A stretch of DNA of 64,000 bases from Bradyrhizobium xenonodulans (GCF_027594865.1 NZ_CP089391.1:6974501-7038500), one strand, 5' to 3'. Counted from the first letter of the stretch, positions 1-10,040 are shown. Program-made: numbers and translations. The notes: generated by a model from the letters alone, not told the origin.

Positions 1-988
1 GACCTCGATCTTGACACTGGTTGCAGGGTCGCACCTGAATCGCTCACGTTGAAGCGGCGGATGAGTGCAGCGAGCCATCGGCCTGCCGGCTGGCCGAGAC
101 GGCGCTCCGCCGAGGAGCTCGGGATTGTGCGAGGCCGCGGCCGGAACCAGCGTCTTGCGTCCTCGCTCAGGATGTTACCTTCGAAGAGCGTGAGGCCGAT
201 GGGCGCCAGTCGTCGGCTCCGGCCGACCGAATTTCCCACGTTCTTCGCCAAGATCGAGGCACAAACACACACCTTATTCTCATAACGCGATCTTTGGGCG
301 CGTTGCAGGATCTGGGCCACTGCGATCAACAACGTAAGACTTCGCAGCCAAATGTCGTCTCGCGAAGGGGCGCGGACTTAGGACATGGGCTGTGTTTGCT
401 TTCTGACATAGGGCAGAATTCCAACAGTCGATTGCCCGAGAGCCGTCCGGCGCTCGCCCCGGCGACCGATCTTGCCGTGATAGCTCCCGAACCGCCCTTG
501 ATTCGCCGCACGCGCTCTCAAAGCCCGAGCTAGGCCCAACGAACGTTCAGCCACAAGCTTGCGCGAATTCGTGCGACGAGCACGTCGACAGGACTTGATT
601 CGCACGTAGCGTCAAATTGTAGCTTCGGCAAACAGGCCGCCACGGCCTTCAGAACAGCCGGCGCAGGTCAGTGCCTCGCCGGGGAGCATCGCATGACGCT
701 GCCAATGTACCGACTTTCAAACCAAGGCTTGCGGCTCGATCGTGCTGGGACTGCAAGGGCTGGCTTAGCGACCAGACTCGGCTGCGCGCAGTCGGCTGAG
801 ATTGACAGAGCGATCGCAACCCCGCGAACAAACAACCAGATCGCTGCATCTTAACCGCCGCCTTTTGGCTCGTGCACCGCCAACGAGCCAGGCGACGCCA
901 CGTCAGCTGTGCGAAACGGATTTCTCGCTAGACCGTCAAGCACACTCTTAATGGCGACTGCCGTCTGCGTATCAAGAGGGACAAGAAT
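1..988. other. Region without an intact gene
   Basis: I find no convincing intact coding sequence before the aminotransferase at 989. The short open frames here lack recognisable motifs and good ribosome-binding sites. The only interpretable content is the decayed minus-strand fragment at 370-605, listed separately, which resembles the start of a nodD-type LysR regulator. The rest looks like degenerate accessory DNA. Confidence 0.5.
370..605 (-). pseudogene. Decayed LysR/NodD-like regulator 5' fragment (copy 1)
   Basis: On the minus strand a GTG at 605 opens with V-R-I-K. This matches the NodD-type beginning MRFKGLDLNLLVALDAL known for rhizobial NodD proteins. At the same spacing as in NodD the frame reads L-V-A-E-R-S-L, where NodD has L-M-T-E-R-N-L, and the DNA for the LVA segment survives slightly out of frame. 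The following residues no longer match any LysR helix-turn-helix, so I read this as a frameshifted relic. The same leader of about 30 bases recurs near 21541 and 35964. The identification rests on short matches read by eye and could be another LysR family member. Confidence 0.38.
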
Positions 989-2089
989 ATGGTCGATGCA
1001 AAACTGCAAAGTGTGCTCTCTTCTCTGGCGCAGCCGGCTAAGGATCTAGAAGCCCAGTCGCCCGGCCAGCGGGCGCCAGATGCGCGTTACGTGAAACTAA
1101 ACACCAATGAGAACCCATTTCCACTACCAACAATGGTATGGCGAAGTGCAATCTCGGCGCTCGAGCGTCAGTATCTGTATCCGGAAGACGATAACATCGG
1201 TTTGAGGGAGGCTGCCGCCAATGCCTACGGCTTCTCAAAGGACCATGTGATCGCCGGCAACGGATCGTCGGAGCTTCTCGGCCTGATCTACAGGGCCTTT
1301 CTTGCGCCGGGCGATAGCGTCGCAATGCTGTCTCCCGGGTTTTCGTTCAATCGTAAGCTAGCTGTGTTGCAGAGCGCTAAATTTCTTGAAGTTTTGTGGA
1401 GCGACTCGCATTCGATTCCGATTGATCAGCTGCTCTTCGGTCCGGCAAAGGACGCCAAGTTCATCTTGTTGGCTAATCCGAACAATCCGACGGGGACGTT
1501 CGCCCCCATCGCCGACATCGAACGCCTCGTGGCACAATCTGACCGCTTGGTCGTGTTGGATGAAGCCTATGTCGACTTCGCACCTGATAACGGTCTACGG
1601 CTCGTCCGCCGCCACCCCAATCTTCTGCTTCTCAGAACGCTTTCAAAGAGCTATGCGGCCGCCGGCATTCGCGTCGGCTTTGGCCTTGGTCATCCAGAGC
1701 TGATTGGAAGACTGCGGAATATCCAGAACGTCTTCAACATGAATGTCATAGCGCATGCGGTCGGCGTCAGCATCCTTTCACATCGCGCGGCCTACGAAGA
1801 GAACCATAGACACATCAGGCACGAGAGAGAACGAGTTGCGGCCGCACTGCGTCATTTCGGGTTCCGCGTCGCGCCCTCTCATACCAATTTCTTGCTGGCG
1901 CGTGTCCCGAACGGACAGGACGGCAGGTGGTGGCACGCCGCACTGGAGAGGGAAGGAGTACTCGTTGCCGTTTTTCCAGATGACGGCCTCGACCACTGCA
2001 TCCGCATCAGCATTGGCACAAAAGAACAAATGGACTCGTTTTTAGCGGCCGTTGCCGCGATCTCAGAACGCCTGAAGCGAGGTGGATAG
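989..2089 (+). CDS. Histidinol-phosphate aminotransferase-like enzyme
   Basis: A 366-residue PLP-dependent class I/II aminotransferase of the HisC branch. Visible hallmarks are an N-terminal KLNTNENPFP segment, the NPNNPTG turn near residue 165, a VLDEAYVDF metal/PLP-ring strand, and the lysine in RTLSKSYAAAGIRVG that forms the Schiff base. HisC normally converts imidazole-acetol phosphate to histidinol phosphate with glutamate as donor. Its isolation from other histidine genes and its position beside flavin monooxygenases suggest a secondary-metabolism role on another amino acid, which is inference. The start is the ATG at 989, after a weak purine-rich stretch. The last ~130 bases are duplicated at 3439-3551, showing that a tandem duplication broke inside this gene. 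Confidence 0.85.
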   Translation: MVDAKLQSVLSSLAQPAKDLEAQSPGQRAPDARYVKLNTNENPFPLPTMVWRSAISALERQYLYPEDDNIGLREAAANAYGFSKDHVIAGNGSSELLGLIYRAFLAPGDSVAMLSPGFSFNRKLAVLQSAKFLEVLWSDSHSIPIDQLLFGPAKDAKFILLANPNNPTGTFAPIADIERLVAQSDRLVVLDEAYVDFAPDNGLRLVRRHPNLLLLRTLSKSYAAAGIRVGFGLGHPELIGRLRNIQNVFNMNVIAHAVGVSILSHRAAYEENHRHIRHERERVAAALRHFGFRVAPSHTNFLLARVPNGQDGRWWHAALEREGVLVAVFPDDGLDHCIRISIGTKEQMDSFLAAVAAISERLKRGG

Positions 2090-3409
2090 CCAACCGCGCG
2101 TCGATGTCCACTCTCTTCGTTATACTGCTGATGAAACAGGAAGCCGATGATAGCAGCTCGAGCCAGGCGAGGACCCATGCAGGTGACGGCTAAGTGACCG
2201 CGCGTTGAGTGCTTGCCCCTGCGCGTGTTGCAGGGCTGAAGCGAGACAACGATCTCGTGCGCTCGACGCACGGGCACCCATCGAAGTTCAGACCCGACGG
2301 TCGTGAGATGTGGCCATAATAAATGCGGCGCCCTTAAGCCTTCCTGGGGAACGAGCAGGCATTCCGCCCAAAAAGGATCTATGCAAATGACACAACAGCC
2401 TTCGTCAAAACTCACCTGCGGGATTTTCGATCACCTGGACGACGACGGCCGCGATGTTGGTCGTCAATACGAAGATCGCCTTATCTTGGCGGAGGCATGC
2501 GATCGCCTCGGCTTCTATGCGTATCACGTGGCAGAGCATTGCACGCCCCATGGAAGAGGTCCTTCGCCGGGTCTTTTCCTGTCGAGTGTCACCCAGCGTA
2601 CGCGGCACCTTCGTCTCGGCCCATTTGTCATGCTGCTCAACTTCTATCATCCGCTCCGCGCTTTTGAGGAGATCTGCATGCTTGATCAATTGAGCGGCGG
2701 CAGGCTCGAGCTGGGTCTCGGACGTGGTGGCCTTCCAGTCGAGTTAAGCTGTTTCGGGATTTGCGAGGATGCGGCGCCAAGCCGGTACGAGGAAGCCAAT
2801 GACATCCTCCTAAAGGCCATGACGGGCGGAGCCTTGTCGTACCAAGGCCGACATTTCCAGTTGAACGAGGTTCCTCTGACATTAACGACGCACCAGCGTC
2901 CATCTCCCCCGATATGGGTGACCACCAATCGGCTCGACACGGCAATTTGGGCCGCTGGCAATGGCGCGAACCTCGCCTGCGTGGGTCCCTCCGTCGGTGT
3001 TCGCAAAATTTCCGATGCTTACCGCACACATCGAGAGCGCAGTCCCTGCGCCCCTGATCGCGGGCCATTTGTTGGATTGCTGCGCATGGTCGTGATTGGG
3101 CGATCCGAGACGGACGCTTATTCGCTGGCCAGATCCGCCTACGAGCAATGGCTGCGGAGCTTCAAATTCCTCTACGAGCTCAATGATATCCCGACGCCAC
3201 AGGCCCTTCCGCCGACATTCGATGCGGCAATCGAGAGCGAATTGTGCGTCGTCGGAACACCAACGCCCGTCCGACGCCTTCTGCTCAATCAGCTGGAGGA
3301 GGGAGGCGCAAATTACCTGCTTTGCCAGCTCGCATTTGGGAATTTACCACTAGATGCATCGCTATACGCCGCAAGAACCATCCAATCCGAGCTGCTAGGC
3401 CATCCCTAA
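1960..3409 (+). repeat. Tandem duplication, unit A
   Basis: From base 1960, inside the 3' end of the HisC-like gene, to the stop of the first luciferase-like gene, the DNA is repeated at 3439-4869 with substitutions and small indels. The shared block covers the hisC tail, its stop codon, the ~300-base spacer and the whole monooxygenase gene. The offset is about 1,479 bases at the left end and 1,460 at the right. Many third-position differences show that the event is not very recent. Confidence 0.9.
2387..3409 (+). CDS. Luciferase-like flavin monooxygenase, copy 1 (active-site His lost)
   Basis: A ~340-residue LLM-class flavin-dependent oxidoreductase (bacterial luciferase fold), expected to use reduced FMN and oxygen. 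It has the N-terminal LTCGIFDHLDDDGR segment, a DQLSGGRLELGLGRG loop typical of the family, and a PPIWVTTNR strand. The start at 2387 aligns with copy 2 and keeps AAGGA about 9 bases upstream; an ATG at 2381 is possible. Compared with copy 2, one histidine codon is missing: this copy reads VAEHCTPHG and copy 2 reads VAEHHCTPHG. In luciferase LuxA the equivalent EHH motif holds the catalytic histidine pair (His44/His45), so this copy may be impaired. The substrate is unknown. Confidence 0.85.
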   Translation: MTQQPSSKLTCGIFDHLDDDGRDVGRQYEDRLILAEACDRLGFYAYHVAEHCTPHGRGPSPGLFLSSVTQRTRHLRLGPFVMLLNFYHPLRAFEEICMLDQLSGGRLELGLGRGGLPVELSCFGICEDAAPSRYEEANDILLKAMTGGALSYQGRHFQLNEVPLTLTTHQRPSPPIWVTTNRLDTAIWAAGNGANLACVGPSVGVRKISDAYRTHRERSPCAPDRGPFVGLLRMVVIGRSETDAYSLARSAYEQWLRSFKFLYELNDIPTPQALPPTFDAAIESELCVVGTPTPVRRLLLNQLEEGGANYLLCQLAFGNLPLDASLYAARTIQSELLGHP

Positions 3410-3843
3410 GTCGTCATTTGGTACAGCAAGCCACCGTTACTCGTTGCCGTTTTTCCAGATGACGGCCTTGACCACTGCATCCGCATCCGCATCAGCATTG
3501 GCATTAGCTGCAGTTGCCGCGATCTCAGAGTGCCTGAAGCGAGGTGGATAGCCAACCGCGCGTCGATGCCCACTTATTTCGTTATCCCACTGATGGAACG
3601 AGAAAACGATGATAGCGGCTCAAGCCAAGCATTGACCTATTACAACTGACGACCAAGTGGCCGCGCATCGAGCGCTTACCGCAGCGTCACGGAGGCGGAA
3701 CGGAACAACGATCTCGTCGCTCGATCCGACGGCACCTATCAAAGCTCAGACCCAACGCTCGCGAGATGCGGCCAAAACAAATACGGCCCTTAAGCCCTGC
3801 CCAGAAAACGAGCAGGCCTTCCCCTCAGCAAGGATATATTCTA
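3410..3843 (+). other. Spacer between the two monooxygenase copies, with a hisC 3' relic
   Basis: This 434-base stretch has no complete gene. Bases 3439-3551 copy the last codons and stop of the HisC-like gene at 1960-2089 with a few substitutions and an insertion in the CATCCG repeat. The rest matches the spacer upstream of copy 1 and so may carry the duplicated promoter of the second monooxygenase. No clear -35/-10 pair stands out. Confidence 0.75.
3439..3551 (+). pseudogene. Truncated duplicate of the HisC-like 3' end
   Basis: This fragment repeats the sequence encoding the C-terminus of the aminotransferase, beginning at LVAVFPDDGLDHCIRI, and ends at a conserved TAG (3549-3551). It has no start or PLP site. 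It is the left edge of duplication unit B and carries no function of its own. Confidence 0.8.
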
Positions 3844-4869
3844 ATGGCACAACAGCCTTCGTCAAAACTCACCTGCGGCATTTTCGATCACCTGGACGAC
3901 GACGGCCGCGATATTGGCCATCAATACGAAGATCGGCTCATGTTGGCGGAGGCATACGACCGCCTCGGATTCTATGCGTATCACGTGGCAGAGCACCATT
4001 GCACGCCCCACGGAAGAGGCCCTTCGCCTAGTCTTTTCCTGTCGAGTCTCGCGCAGCGTACGCGGCACCTCCGTCTTGGCCCATTGGTGATGCTGCTTAA
4101 CCTCTATCACCCGCTCCGCGCTTTTGAAGAGATCTGCATGCTCGATCAATTGAGCGGCGGCAGGCTCGAGCTGGGTCTCGGGCGGGGCGCTCTGCCGGTC
4201 GAGTTGGGCTACTTTGGAATTTGCGAGGATGCGGCGCCAAGCCGATATGAGGAAGCCAACAACATTCTCCAGAAGGCCATGAGGGGTGGAGTTCTGTCCT
4301 ACCAAGGCCGACATTTCCAGTTGAGTGAGGTTCCTCTGACATTAACGACTCACCAGCGTCCATCTCCCCCGATATGGGTGACTACCAATCGGCCCGAGAC
4401 GGCCATCTGGGCCGCGGGCAATGGCGCTAACCTCGCCTGCGTCGGGCCCGCCGCCGGCGTCCGCCAAATTACCGATGCCTACCACACCCATCGAGAGCGC
4501 AGCCCCAGCGCCCCTGATCGTGGGCCATTTGTTGGCTTGCTGCGCATGATCGTGATTGGGCGATCTGAGTCGGACGCTTATTCGCTCGCCAGATCCGCTT
4601 ACGAGCAATGGCTGCGGAGCTTCAAATTCCTCTACGAGCGCAATGACATCCCGACGCCACAACCCCTTCCGCTGACATTCGATGCGGCAATCGAGAGCGA
4701 ATTGTGCGTTGTCGGAACGCCGAGCTCCGTTCGAAACGTTTTGCTTCATCAGCTGGAGGAAGCAGGCGCAAATTACCTGCTTTGTCAGCTCGCATTTGGT
4801 AATTTGCCGCTAGATGCTTCCCTCTACACCGCGAGGACGATCCAATCCGAGTTGCTCGACCAATCCTGA
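3844..4869 (+). CDS. Luciferase-like flavin monooxygenase, copy 2 (EHH intact)
   Basis: A 341-residue paralogue of the gene at 2387, roughly 90% identical by eye. It belongs to the LLM class of flavin-dependent monooxygenases. It keeps the His-His pair in VAEHHCTPHGRGPS near residue 55, equivalent to LuxA His44/His45, plus DQLSGGRLELGLGRG and PPIWVTTNRPET. The start at 3844 has AAGGA about 9 bases upstream, and both copies share this leader. It lies downstream of the aminotransferase and its tail copy, on the same strand. Substrate and product cannot be told from sequence. It is probably the catalytically competent copy. Confidence 0.87.
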   Translation: MAQQPSSKLTCGIFDHLDDDGRDIGHQYEDRLMLAEAYDRLGFYAYHVAEHHCTPHGRGPSPSLFLSSLAQRTRHLRLGPLVMLLNLYHPLRAFEEICMLDQLSGGRLELGLGRGALPVELGYFGICEDAAPSRYEEANNILQKAMRGGVLSYQGRHFQLSEVPLTLTTHQRPSPPIWVTTNRPETAIWAAGNGANLACVGPAAGVRQITDAYHTHRERSPSAPDRGPFVGLLRMIVIGRSESDAYSLARSAYEQWLRSFKFLYERNDIPTPQPLPLTFDAAIESELCVVGTPSSVRNVLLHQLEEAGANYLLCQLAFGNLPLDASLYTARTIQSELLDQS

Positions 4870-4995
4870 GTCATCATTCTGCCGTTTCAACAGCAGCTCG
4901 CCTTCTATGCCCGTTCGCATTTCGTTAAAGCGCGGAACCACCCACGACCTCGATCTTCGCCTACTCCATCAGGCGTTGGTCGCGCTGAAACAGCA

Positions 4996-6426
4996 TCACG
5001 ACAAATGCGTTCGTCCGCGTTTGCAACGCGCGCGTTCAGTCCACTTTCCTCCTTTTGCGTGCGCAATCTCTAAATTGCGCGTGTCCTCCGAGGCAGGAAC
5101 AGCGTCAGCCGTCACGATCGCCGTTGCCACATCGGGCAGATCGGTCTGGCGGCCAAGGCGTGCATGCAGCGTGATCCGGTCGAGCTCGCCTTCCCACCAG
5201 GACACGAACACAACGGCAACGCCATTGCCTATGATATTGGTGAGTGCGCGCACCTCGCTCATGAACTTGTCGATCGAGAACACGATCGCCATCCCTGGCA
5301 CCAGAGCGGGGTTGACCGCGGACAGGGTGGCTGCCAGCGTGATGAAGCCAGCTCCGGTGACGCCGCTCGCCCCTTTTGAGGTCAGCATCGCCACGATCAA
5401 AATCGTGAGTTGCTGGTCGAAAGCGAGGTCGAGCCCGAGGGCGCGCGCGATGAACAACGTCGCGAGCGTCATATAGATGTTAGTGCCGTCGAGATTGAAG
5501 GAATAGCCAGTCGGCACCACGAGGCCGACCACGGGCTTCGAACAGCCCAGCCGCTCGAGCTTCTCCATCAACTGTGGCAGCGCACTCTCTGAGGACGATG
5601 TGCCGAGCACAATCAAGAGCTCGTCTTTGAGATAGGCGATGAACTTGAAGATGGAGAAGCCAACGAACCGCGCGATCAGCCCGAGAACCACGATCACGAA
5701 TAGCGCGGCGGTCGCGTAGAACAGCGCGATCAATCCGATCAGATTGGCCAGCGCCGCGGGTCCGAACTTGCCAATTGTAAATGCCATGGCGGCGAACGCT
5801 CCGATCGGCGCGGCCTTCATAATGATGGCGATCACGCCGAACACGGCCTGCGCGGCGTCGTCGATCGTGCTGCGCAGCCTCTCGCCGCGCTCTCCGAGCG
5901 CCATCAGTGAAAAGCCGAGCAGAATCGCAAACAGCAGCACCTGCAGGATGTCACCGCGCGCGAGCGCGCCGACTACGCTGTCTGGAATGATGCTAAGCAC
6001 AAAGTCAACGAACTTGGTCGCCTTTGCCTGCTCGACATAATTGGCGACTGCGGTCGCATCGGGCTTGGCGGCAAGGCCGCGGCCGATCTGGAACAGATTG
6101 CCCATGACGAGACCAATCACGAGCGCGAGGGTAGAGACGATCTCGAAATAGACCAGCGCCTTGATCCCCACCCTGCCGACCTTCTTCGCATCCTGAATAT
6201 GAGCGATGCCGGAGACCACGGTGCAGAAGATGATCGGCGCGATCACCATCTTGATGAGCTTGATGAAGCCGTCGCCGAGCGCCCTCATCCAGTCAGAGGT
6301 GGCAAGCGACGGCCAGCCCCAGCCGACGATGATGCCGAGTAGGATTGCCAACAACACCTGGACGTAGAGGACCTTATACCATGACCGAGACGCCCGCGCG
6401 GTTGGCGCAGCTGCAATGGTTGTCAT
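4996..6426 (-). CDS. dctA: C4-dicarboxylate/proton symporter DctA
   Basis: An inner-membrane dicarboxylate:cation symporter (DAACS family) that imports succinate, malate and fumarate, the carbon supply of nitrogen-fixing bacteroids. The 476-residue protein shows a hydrophobic N-terminal helix ([16 protein letters not shown]), [18 protein letters not shown] in the third or fourth membrane segment, the serine-rich SSSESALPQ hairpin, and the [13 protein letters not shown] substrate/cation motif. The ATG at 6426 follows a strong GGGAGGAG site; the open frame extends further upstream but without a better start. It lies 225 bases downstream of metC on the same strand and may be co-transcribed. The C-terminal tail after the last helix is long and polar. 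Confidence 0.93.
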   Translation of the reverse strand: MTTIAAAPTARASRSWYKVLYVQVLLAILLGIIVGWGWPSLATSDWMRALGDGFIKLIKMVIAPIIFCTVVSGIAHIQDAKKVGRVGIKALVYFEIVSTLALVIGLVMGNLFQIGRGLAAKPDATAVANYVEQAKATKFVDFVLSIIPDSVVGALARGDILQVLLFAILLGFSLMALGERGERLRSTIDDAAQAVFGVIAIIMKAAPIGAFAAMAFTIGKFGPAALANLIGLIALFYATAALFVIVVLGLIARFVGFSIFKFIAYLKDELLIVLGTSSSESALPQLMEKLERLGCSKPVVGLVVPTGYSFNLDGTNIYMTLATLFIARALGLDLAFDQQLTILIVAMLTSKGASGVTGAGFITLAATLSAVNPALVPGMAIVFSIDKFMSEVRALTNIIGNGVAVVFVSWWEGELDRITLHARLGRQTDLPDVATAIVTADAVPASEDTRNLEIAHAKGGKWTERARCKRGRTHLS

Positions 6427-6651
6427 AACGCTCCTCCCAGGTTTGGCGGCGATCCCGCTTGACGGGGTATCGGAGCTGTTCCGACACCATCCCGCGAGCG
6501 AACTTCTGACCAGGAATCGTAGGCCGGAGCATCTCGATGACGAGCGGGTCTCTCGCTCTTCATCGACAAGCGCCGATGGCGTTCCCTTTACTACGCGTTC
6601 ACTGCCGACTTCTCTTGGCCAAGCCAAGGTTCGGCTTCGAGTTGACTGCGC

Positions 6652-7899
6652 TTAAGCTCGTTTGGAGAGCTCAGCGACAGGCGCATCATCATTGTCCGGA
6701 TCAAGGCGACTGCTCGTTATCTCCCAAGCCGCGTCGAGCGCTTGATACATATCCGCGATCAGGTCGCTTGCGTCCTCCAAGCCCGCGTGAACCCGAATCA
6801 GCGGTCCAGCGAGTGCAAGCGATGGTTCCGCGCGCTTCAATGGGTCGACATGCATCACCAGGCTTTCATATCCGCCCCAGGACCAGCCGATACCAAAAAG
6901 CCGCAACCTATTGAAGAAAGTCGAAAGCTGCAGCTGCGACATCGGTTTCAGCGCAACGCCAAAGAGGCCGCTCGCCCCCGAAAAGTCTCGTTTCCAAAGC
7001 GCATGGCCAGGATCGCCTGGACACGCCGGGTGCAAGATGTTGTCGACGGCTGGATGCGACTGAAGGCTTTGGGCCAGCTTGAGGCCATTGTCCCAATGAC
7101 GCTTCATGCGGACGGCCAGGGTACGCAGTCCCCTCAGGGCCAAATAGATGTCGTCCGGCCCAGCGATCTCCCCGAAATCATGGGCACTTGATCGCAACGC
7201 CGACCACGCCGATTCGTTGGCGGTCGCGACACCAAGCAGCGCGTCTGAATGGCCGACGATATATTTGGTCGCCGCTTGGATCGAGATGTCGACGCCGTGC
7301 GCAAACGGCTTGAAATACAGGGGCGTTGCCCATGTGTTATCCATGACCACTAGCGCATCGGCGCGACGGGCGGTGGCAGTAAGCGCAGGGACATTTTGCA
7401 CCTCGAATGTGAGAGACGAAGGTGATTCCAGATAGATGGCCCGGGTCTTCTGGGTGATTTTCGCCGCAAGCTCTGCAGGCTGCGTTGGAGAGAAGTATTG
7501 CACCGTGATCTGAAGTCTTGAGAGAACCTCGTCTGCAAATGTCCTGAGAGGTGTATAGACGCCGTCGCTGATCAGAACGTGGTCGCCTGCGCGCAGAACG
7601 CCGAGAAGCGAATGCGTGCAGGCAGAGAGCCCCGACGGAAACAGGAGCGAGCGATAGCCGCCCTCCAGTTCGCAAACGGCAAGCTCGAGTGCCCGGGACA
7701 GAGGCGAGCCAAAGCGGCCGTAGTTCGCCGTCGGATCGCTTTGCCTGCGCGATTCGTAGTCCTCCAGGGTTTCCGAAACAATTGTGGAGCCCCGGTAGAC
7801 GGGCATGTTGACCATCCCGGAATGTTCGGCGGGCGCACGGCCGAGACGAGAAAGCCGGGTCTCGATGTCCAGGCCCTTGCTGTCCTCCAGGTACTTCAT
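6652..7899 (-). CDS. metC: Cystathionine beta-lyase
   Basis: A 415-residue PLP enzyme of the Cys/Met metabolism family, most like cystathionine beta-lyase, which cleaves cystathionine to homocysteine, pyruvate and ammonia. Seen in the sequence: the TRLSRLGRAP N-terminus, YGRFGSPLSRALE phosphate-binding segment, VVMDNTWATPLYFKP, and the Schiff-base lysine in IQAATKYIVGHSDALLG. The C-terminal part contains the GWSWGGYESL stretch typical of MetC. The ATG at 7899 has only a weak purine-rich leader. dctA follows on the same strand. A role in desulfuration of other beta-thioether amino acids is also possible. Confidence 0.9.
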   Translation of the reverse strand: MKYLEDSKGLDIETRLSRLGRAPAEHSGMVNMPVYRGSTIVSETLEDYESRRQSDPTANYGRFGSPLSRALELAVCELEGGYRSLLFPSGLSACTHSLLGVLRAGDHVLISDGVYTPLRTFADEVLSRLQITVQYFSPTQPAELAAKITQKTRAIYLESPSSLTFEVQNVPALTATARRADALVVMDNTWATPLYFKPFAHGVDISIQAATKYIVGHSDALLGVATANESAWSALRSSAHDFGEIAGPDDIYLALRGLRTLAVRMKRHWDNGLKLAQSLQSHPAVDNILHPACPGDPGHALWKRDFSGASGLFGVALKPMSQLQLSTFFNRLRLFGIGWSWGGYESLVMHVDPLKRAEPSLALAGPLIRVHAGLEDASDLIADMYQALDAAWEITSSRLDPDNDDAPVAELSKRA

Positions 7900-8827
7900 T
7901 GCTTATTTCTTTTGAGATTGTGTTCGGCCTGGCCAGCGGGAAGGGCACCAGGTGCGGTTCGGATGGCCCTAATCGATGCGAGTCGTTTTCGTAGGTCGCC
8001 TCCTCGTTCCAAATGAAATCGGCTCGCTCCTTCGCACCAGAGCCACCTGCGTTGCGTTCGCCTCATCAAGATTGGTCGCACATCAGGACGGCGCAGCATC
8101 AAAGCGCGCTCCCTTGCAAGATCCACCAACAGGCCGGCATTCACCGCCTCCTATCAAGTCGAGCCAAATCCTTTAAGCGCATCGAAGCAAGAGGCGGGCC
8201 AAACATGCTGCGCCTTCGATCGCAACGGCTCATCGTGAATGCGCAGCGGCGTGGGCCTCGCGCGCGCACTTTGTCTCGAACGAAACAAGTCATGTTGAGA
8301 ACCTGCCATTATCGGGCGACTATGCGCGAACTGTCTTTTCCCGATGATGTTGTGAACGAGGTAAACCAGCAGCGTGCGTGCCGCGTTTGATGCCAGTGCG
8401 GTCTTGATCGCTTAAACCTTCAGCCGGTCACGGACCGTGACGTGATCCGTCATGAGGGACCAGATAGTGGCTGTTTCCGGTTTCCGGGTCGTGACGATCA
8501 GAGGAAATGGAACGACATGATAGCACTCGCTCGATTCTCTACGATCGTCGCTGATTCAGTGCACGCGCCTGTCGTGATCGCTCTGGTTCAAGTGCAATGA
8601 CGCCTTCACTTCCATATTGGAGTTGACGCGCACGCCCTTGGATTTGATACACGATGGACCACTGCGTGTTGCGTCGGTTTGATCATGAGTGACGAGCGCG
8701 AAACCTGACGCGGCGTTAGATTCAAGCGCTTCTGGAAGCGAGAATGTTGCGCGACAGCTACAGCAATTCGCGACAGCACTGTTAAGACGCGCGTGGCGCA
8801 GGGGACATGTGAAGGAGCGTATTCGAA
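7900..8827. other. Intergenic region with a short palindrome
   Basis: About 930 bases between divergently transcribed metC and the outer-membrane barrel gene. I find no supported gene. A perfect 15-base palindrome (7-base arms around an A) lies at 8427-8441 and is followed by further GTGAC/GTCAT half-site-like words up to about 8453. This could be an operator or chance. On the minus strand upstream of metC, GG-N10-GC spacing occurs near 7945, but the match to a sigma-54 promoter is too weak to call. Confidence 0.4.
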
Positions 8828-9571
8828 ATGAAGAAGTTGTTGCTTGTGACTGCCAGCATCGTCGCGTTGATCGGGGCAGCACCCGCATTCGCCGCCGATC
8901 TCGCTCAGCAGCCCATCTACACCAAGGCACCGCCGCCGCCAGCACCGGTCGCGGCCGCAATCTATGACTGGAGCGGTTTCTATCTTGGTGCCAATGGCGG
9001 CTGGGGTTCGACCCATAGCTCCTGGGATTTTGGAGGCGTCACGCCCGAGGGCTCTCACGACGCGAGCGGCGGAACCGTTGGTGGCCAGTTCGGCTATCGC
9101 TGGCAGACGGGCCAGGTGGTTTTCGGTGTCGAAGGCCAAGGCAACTGGGCCGATTTCAGCGGCTCCAATGTCAGCACCGCCTTCCCGGGCAACATCAATC
9201 AGACGAAGACCGGTTCGTTCGGTCTGCTTACAGGCCAGGTCGGCTATGCCATCAACAACGTATTGCTCTACGCCAAGGGCGGTGCCGCGGTGACCGGCAA
9301 TACCTATCAGATCAACACTCTCGCCGGCGCGCCGCTGGCGAGCACCGACAATACCCGCTGGGGCGGCGTGGTCGGGGCGGGCATCGAACTCGGCTTCGCG
9401 CCGAATTGGTCGGTCGGCGTCGAGTACGACCATATATTCCGGCACGACGCTAACGTGAACTTCAGCACCCCCGCGGGTGCGGTCGCTAGCGATCGCGTCG
9501 GGCAGGATTTCGACCTGCTGACCGCGCGGCTGAACTACAAGTTCTGGGGCCCGGTCGTTCTCAAATACTAA
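8828..9571 (+). CDS. Outer-membrane beta-barrel protein (Omp25/RopB type)
   Basis: A 247-residue porin-like outer-membrane protein of the family abundant in Rhizobiales. It starts [22 protein letters not shown], a clear signal peptide cut before ADL. A proline-rich linker ([10 protein letters not shown]) follows, then [15 protein letters not shown], the usual opening of these eight-stranded barrels. It ends in an alternating strand with a terminal aromatic (VVLKY), as needed for BAM-dependent insertion. The start has GGAG about 10 bases upstream. A strong intrinsic terminator follows at 9598-9630, so it is a single-gene unit. It probably contributes to envelope stability. Confidence 0.9.
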   Translation: MKKLLLVTASIVALIGAAPAFAADLAQQPIYTKAPPPPAPVAAAIYDWSGFYLGANGGWGSTHSSWDFGGVTPEGSHDASGGTVGGQFGYRWQTGQVVFGVEGQGNWADFSGSNVSTAFPGNINQTKTGSFGLLTGQVGYAINNVLLYAKGGAAVTGNTYQINTLAGAPLASTDNTRWGGVVGAGIELGFAPNWSVGVEYDHIFRHDANVNFSTPAGAVASDRVGQDFDLLTARLNYKFWGPVVLKY

Positions 9572-9597
9572 CTCCATCGCGTTAGAGCGGCGGATCG

Positions 9598-9630
9598 AGA
9601 GCCCCGGCCCCCAGGCCGGGGCTCTTTTTT
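9598..9630 (+). terminator. Strong Rho-independent terminator
   Basis: A perfect 12-bp GC-rich stem (AGAGCCCCGGCC pairing with GGCCGGGGCTCT), a four-base loop CCCA, and a run of T. It lies 27 bases after the stop of the outer-membrane protein gene, whose transcript it should end. Confidence 0.95.
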
Positions 9631-9641
9631 CAGCTGTTCAT

Positions 9642-10040
9642 TTGCCTCCAACAACGAGCTGCGCGCGTTCTCGTGCAGGTCAGGGTTGCGCCACGACGCT
9701 AAGCTTGCGTGTCGCATGGCACTACATTGCGCCGGGCAAGCCCATGCAGAATGGCTTCATCGAGAGCTTCAACGGCCGGCTGCGGGATGAATTGCTGAAC
9801 GAGACGCTGTTCACGTCACTGGCCCAGGCCCGCGTCGCACTCGGATGCTGGCGGGCCGATTACAACGATGCACGACGACACTCGCAGCTCGGATGGAATA
9901 CGCCCTCCGAGTTCGCCTTCACCTGTCACCCGCGCCGGGATCTGGCGCTGCGCTATGCCGAAAGCTCCGCGCCAGCTCCCGTCGCTACCACCGCCCAACT
10001 GGGCAAATCCAACTGCCAGGGCGAACTCAGGATTGGATAA
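9642..10040 (+). pseudogene. IS3-family transposase (OrfB) C-terminal fragment
   Basis: From about 9715 the frame encodes the end of an IS3-type DDE transposase: [20 protein letters not shown], with the glutamate of the DDE triad in [16 protein letters not shown], then [22 protein letters not shown]. The D-D part, OrfA and a left end are missing, and the first ~25 codons are unrelated sequence. It is a dead remnant of an element inserted behind the outer-membrane protein gene. Confidence 0.88.

Larger units (their letters stand above)
3439..4869 (+). repeat. Tandem duplication, unit B
   Basis: Second copy of the block at 1960-3409: hisC tail, spacer and monooxygenase. The left edge is sharp: the bases before 3439 do not match those before 1960, whereas the sequence from 3439 on does. 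Differences include an extra histidine codon in the monooxygenase and several indels in the spacer. Confidence 0.9.

Noticed and set aside
593..625. MerR-type promoter with a 19-base spacer (also at 21541 and 35964)
   Set aside because: The spacing fits, but reading the opposite strand gives a NodD-like start and, in the third copy, further NodD-like sequence, which explains the repeat better.
7935..7960. Possible sigma-54 (-24/-12) promoter upstream of metC, minus strand
   Set aside because: GG-N10-GC spacing is present but the flanking bases do not fit the TGGCAC/TTGC consensus; chance is likely at this GC content.
8606..9577. 323-codon antisense frame over the outer-membrane barrel gene
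   Set aside because: The sense frame has a signal peptide, barrel strands and a matching terminator.
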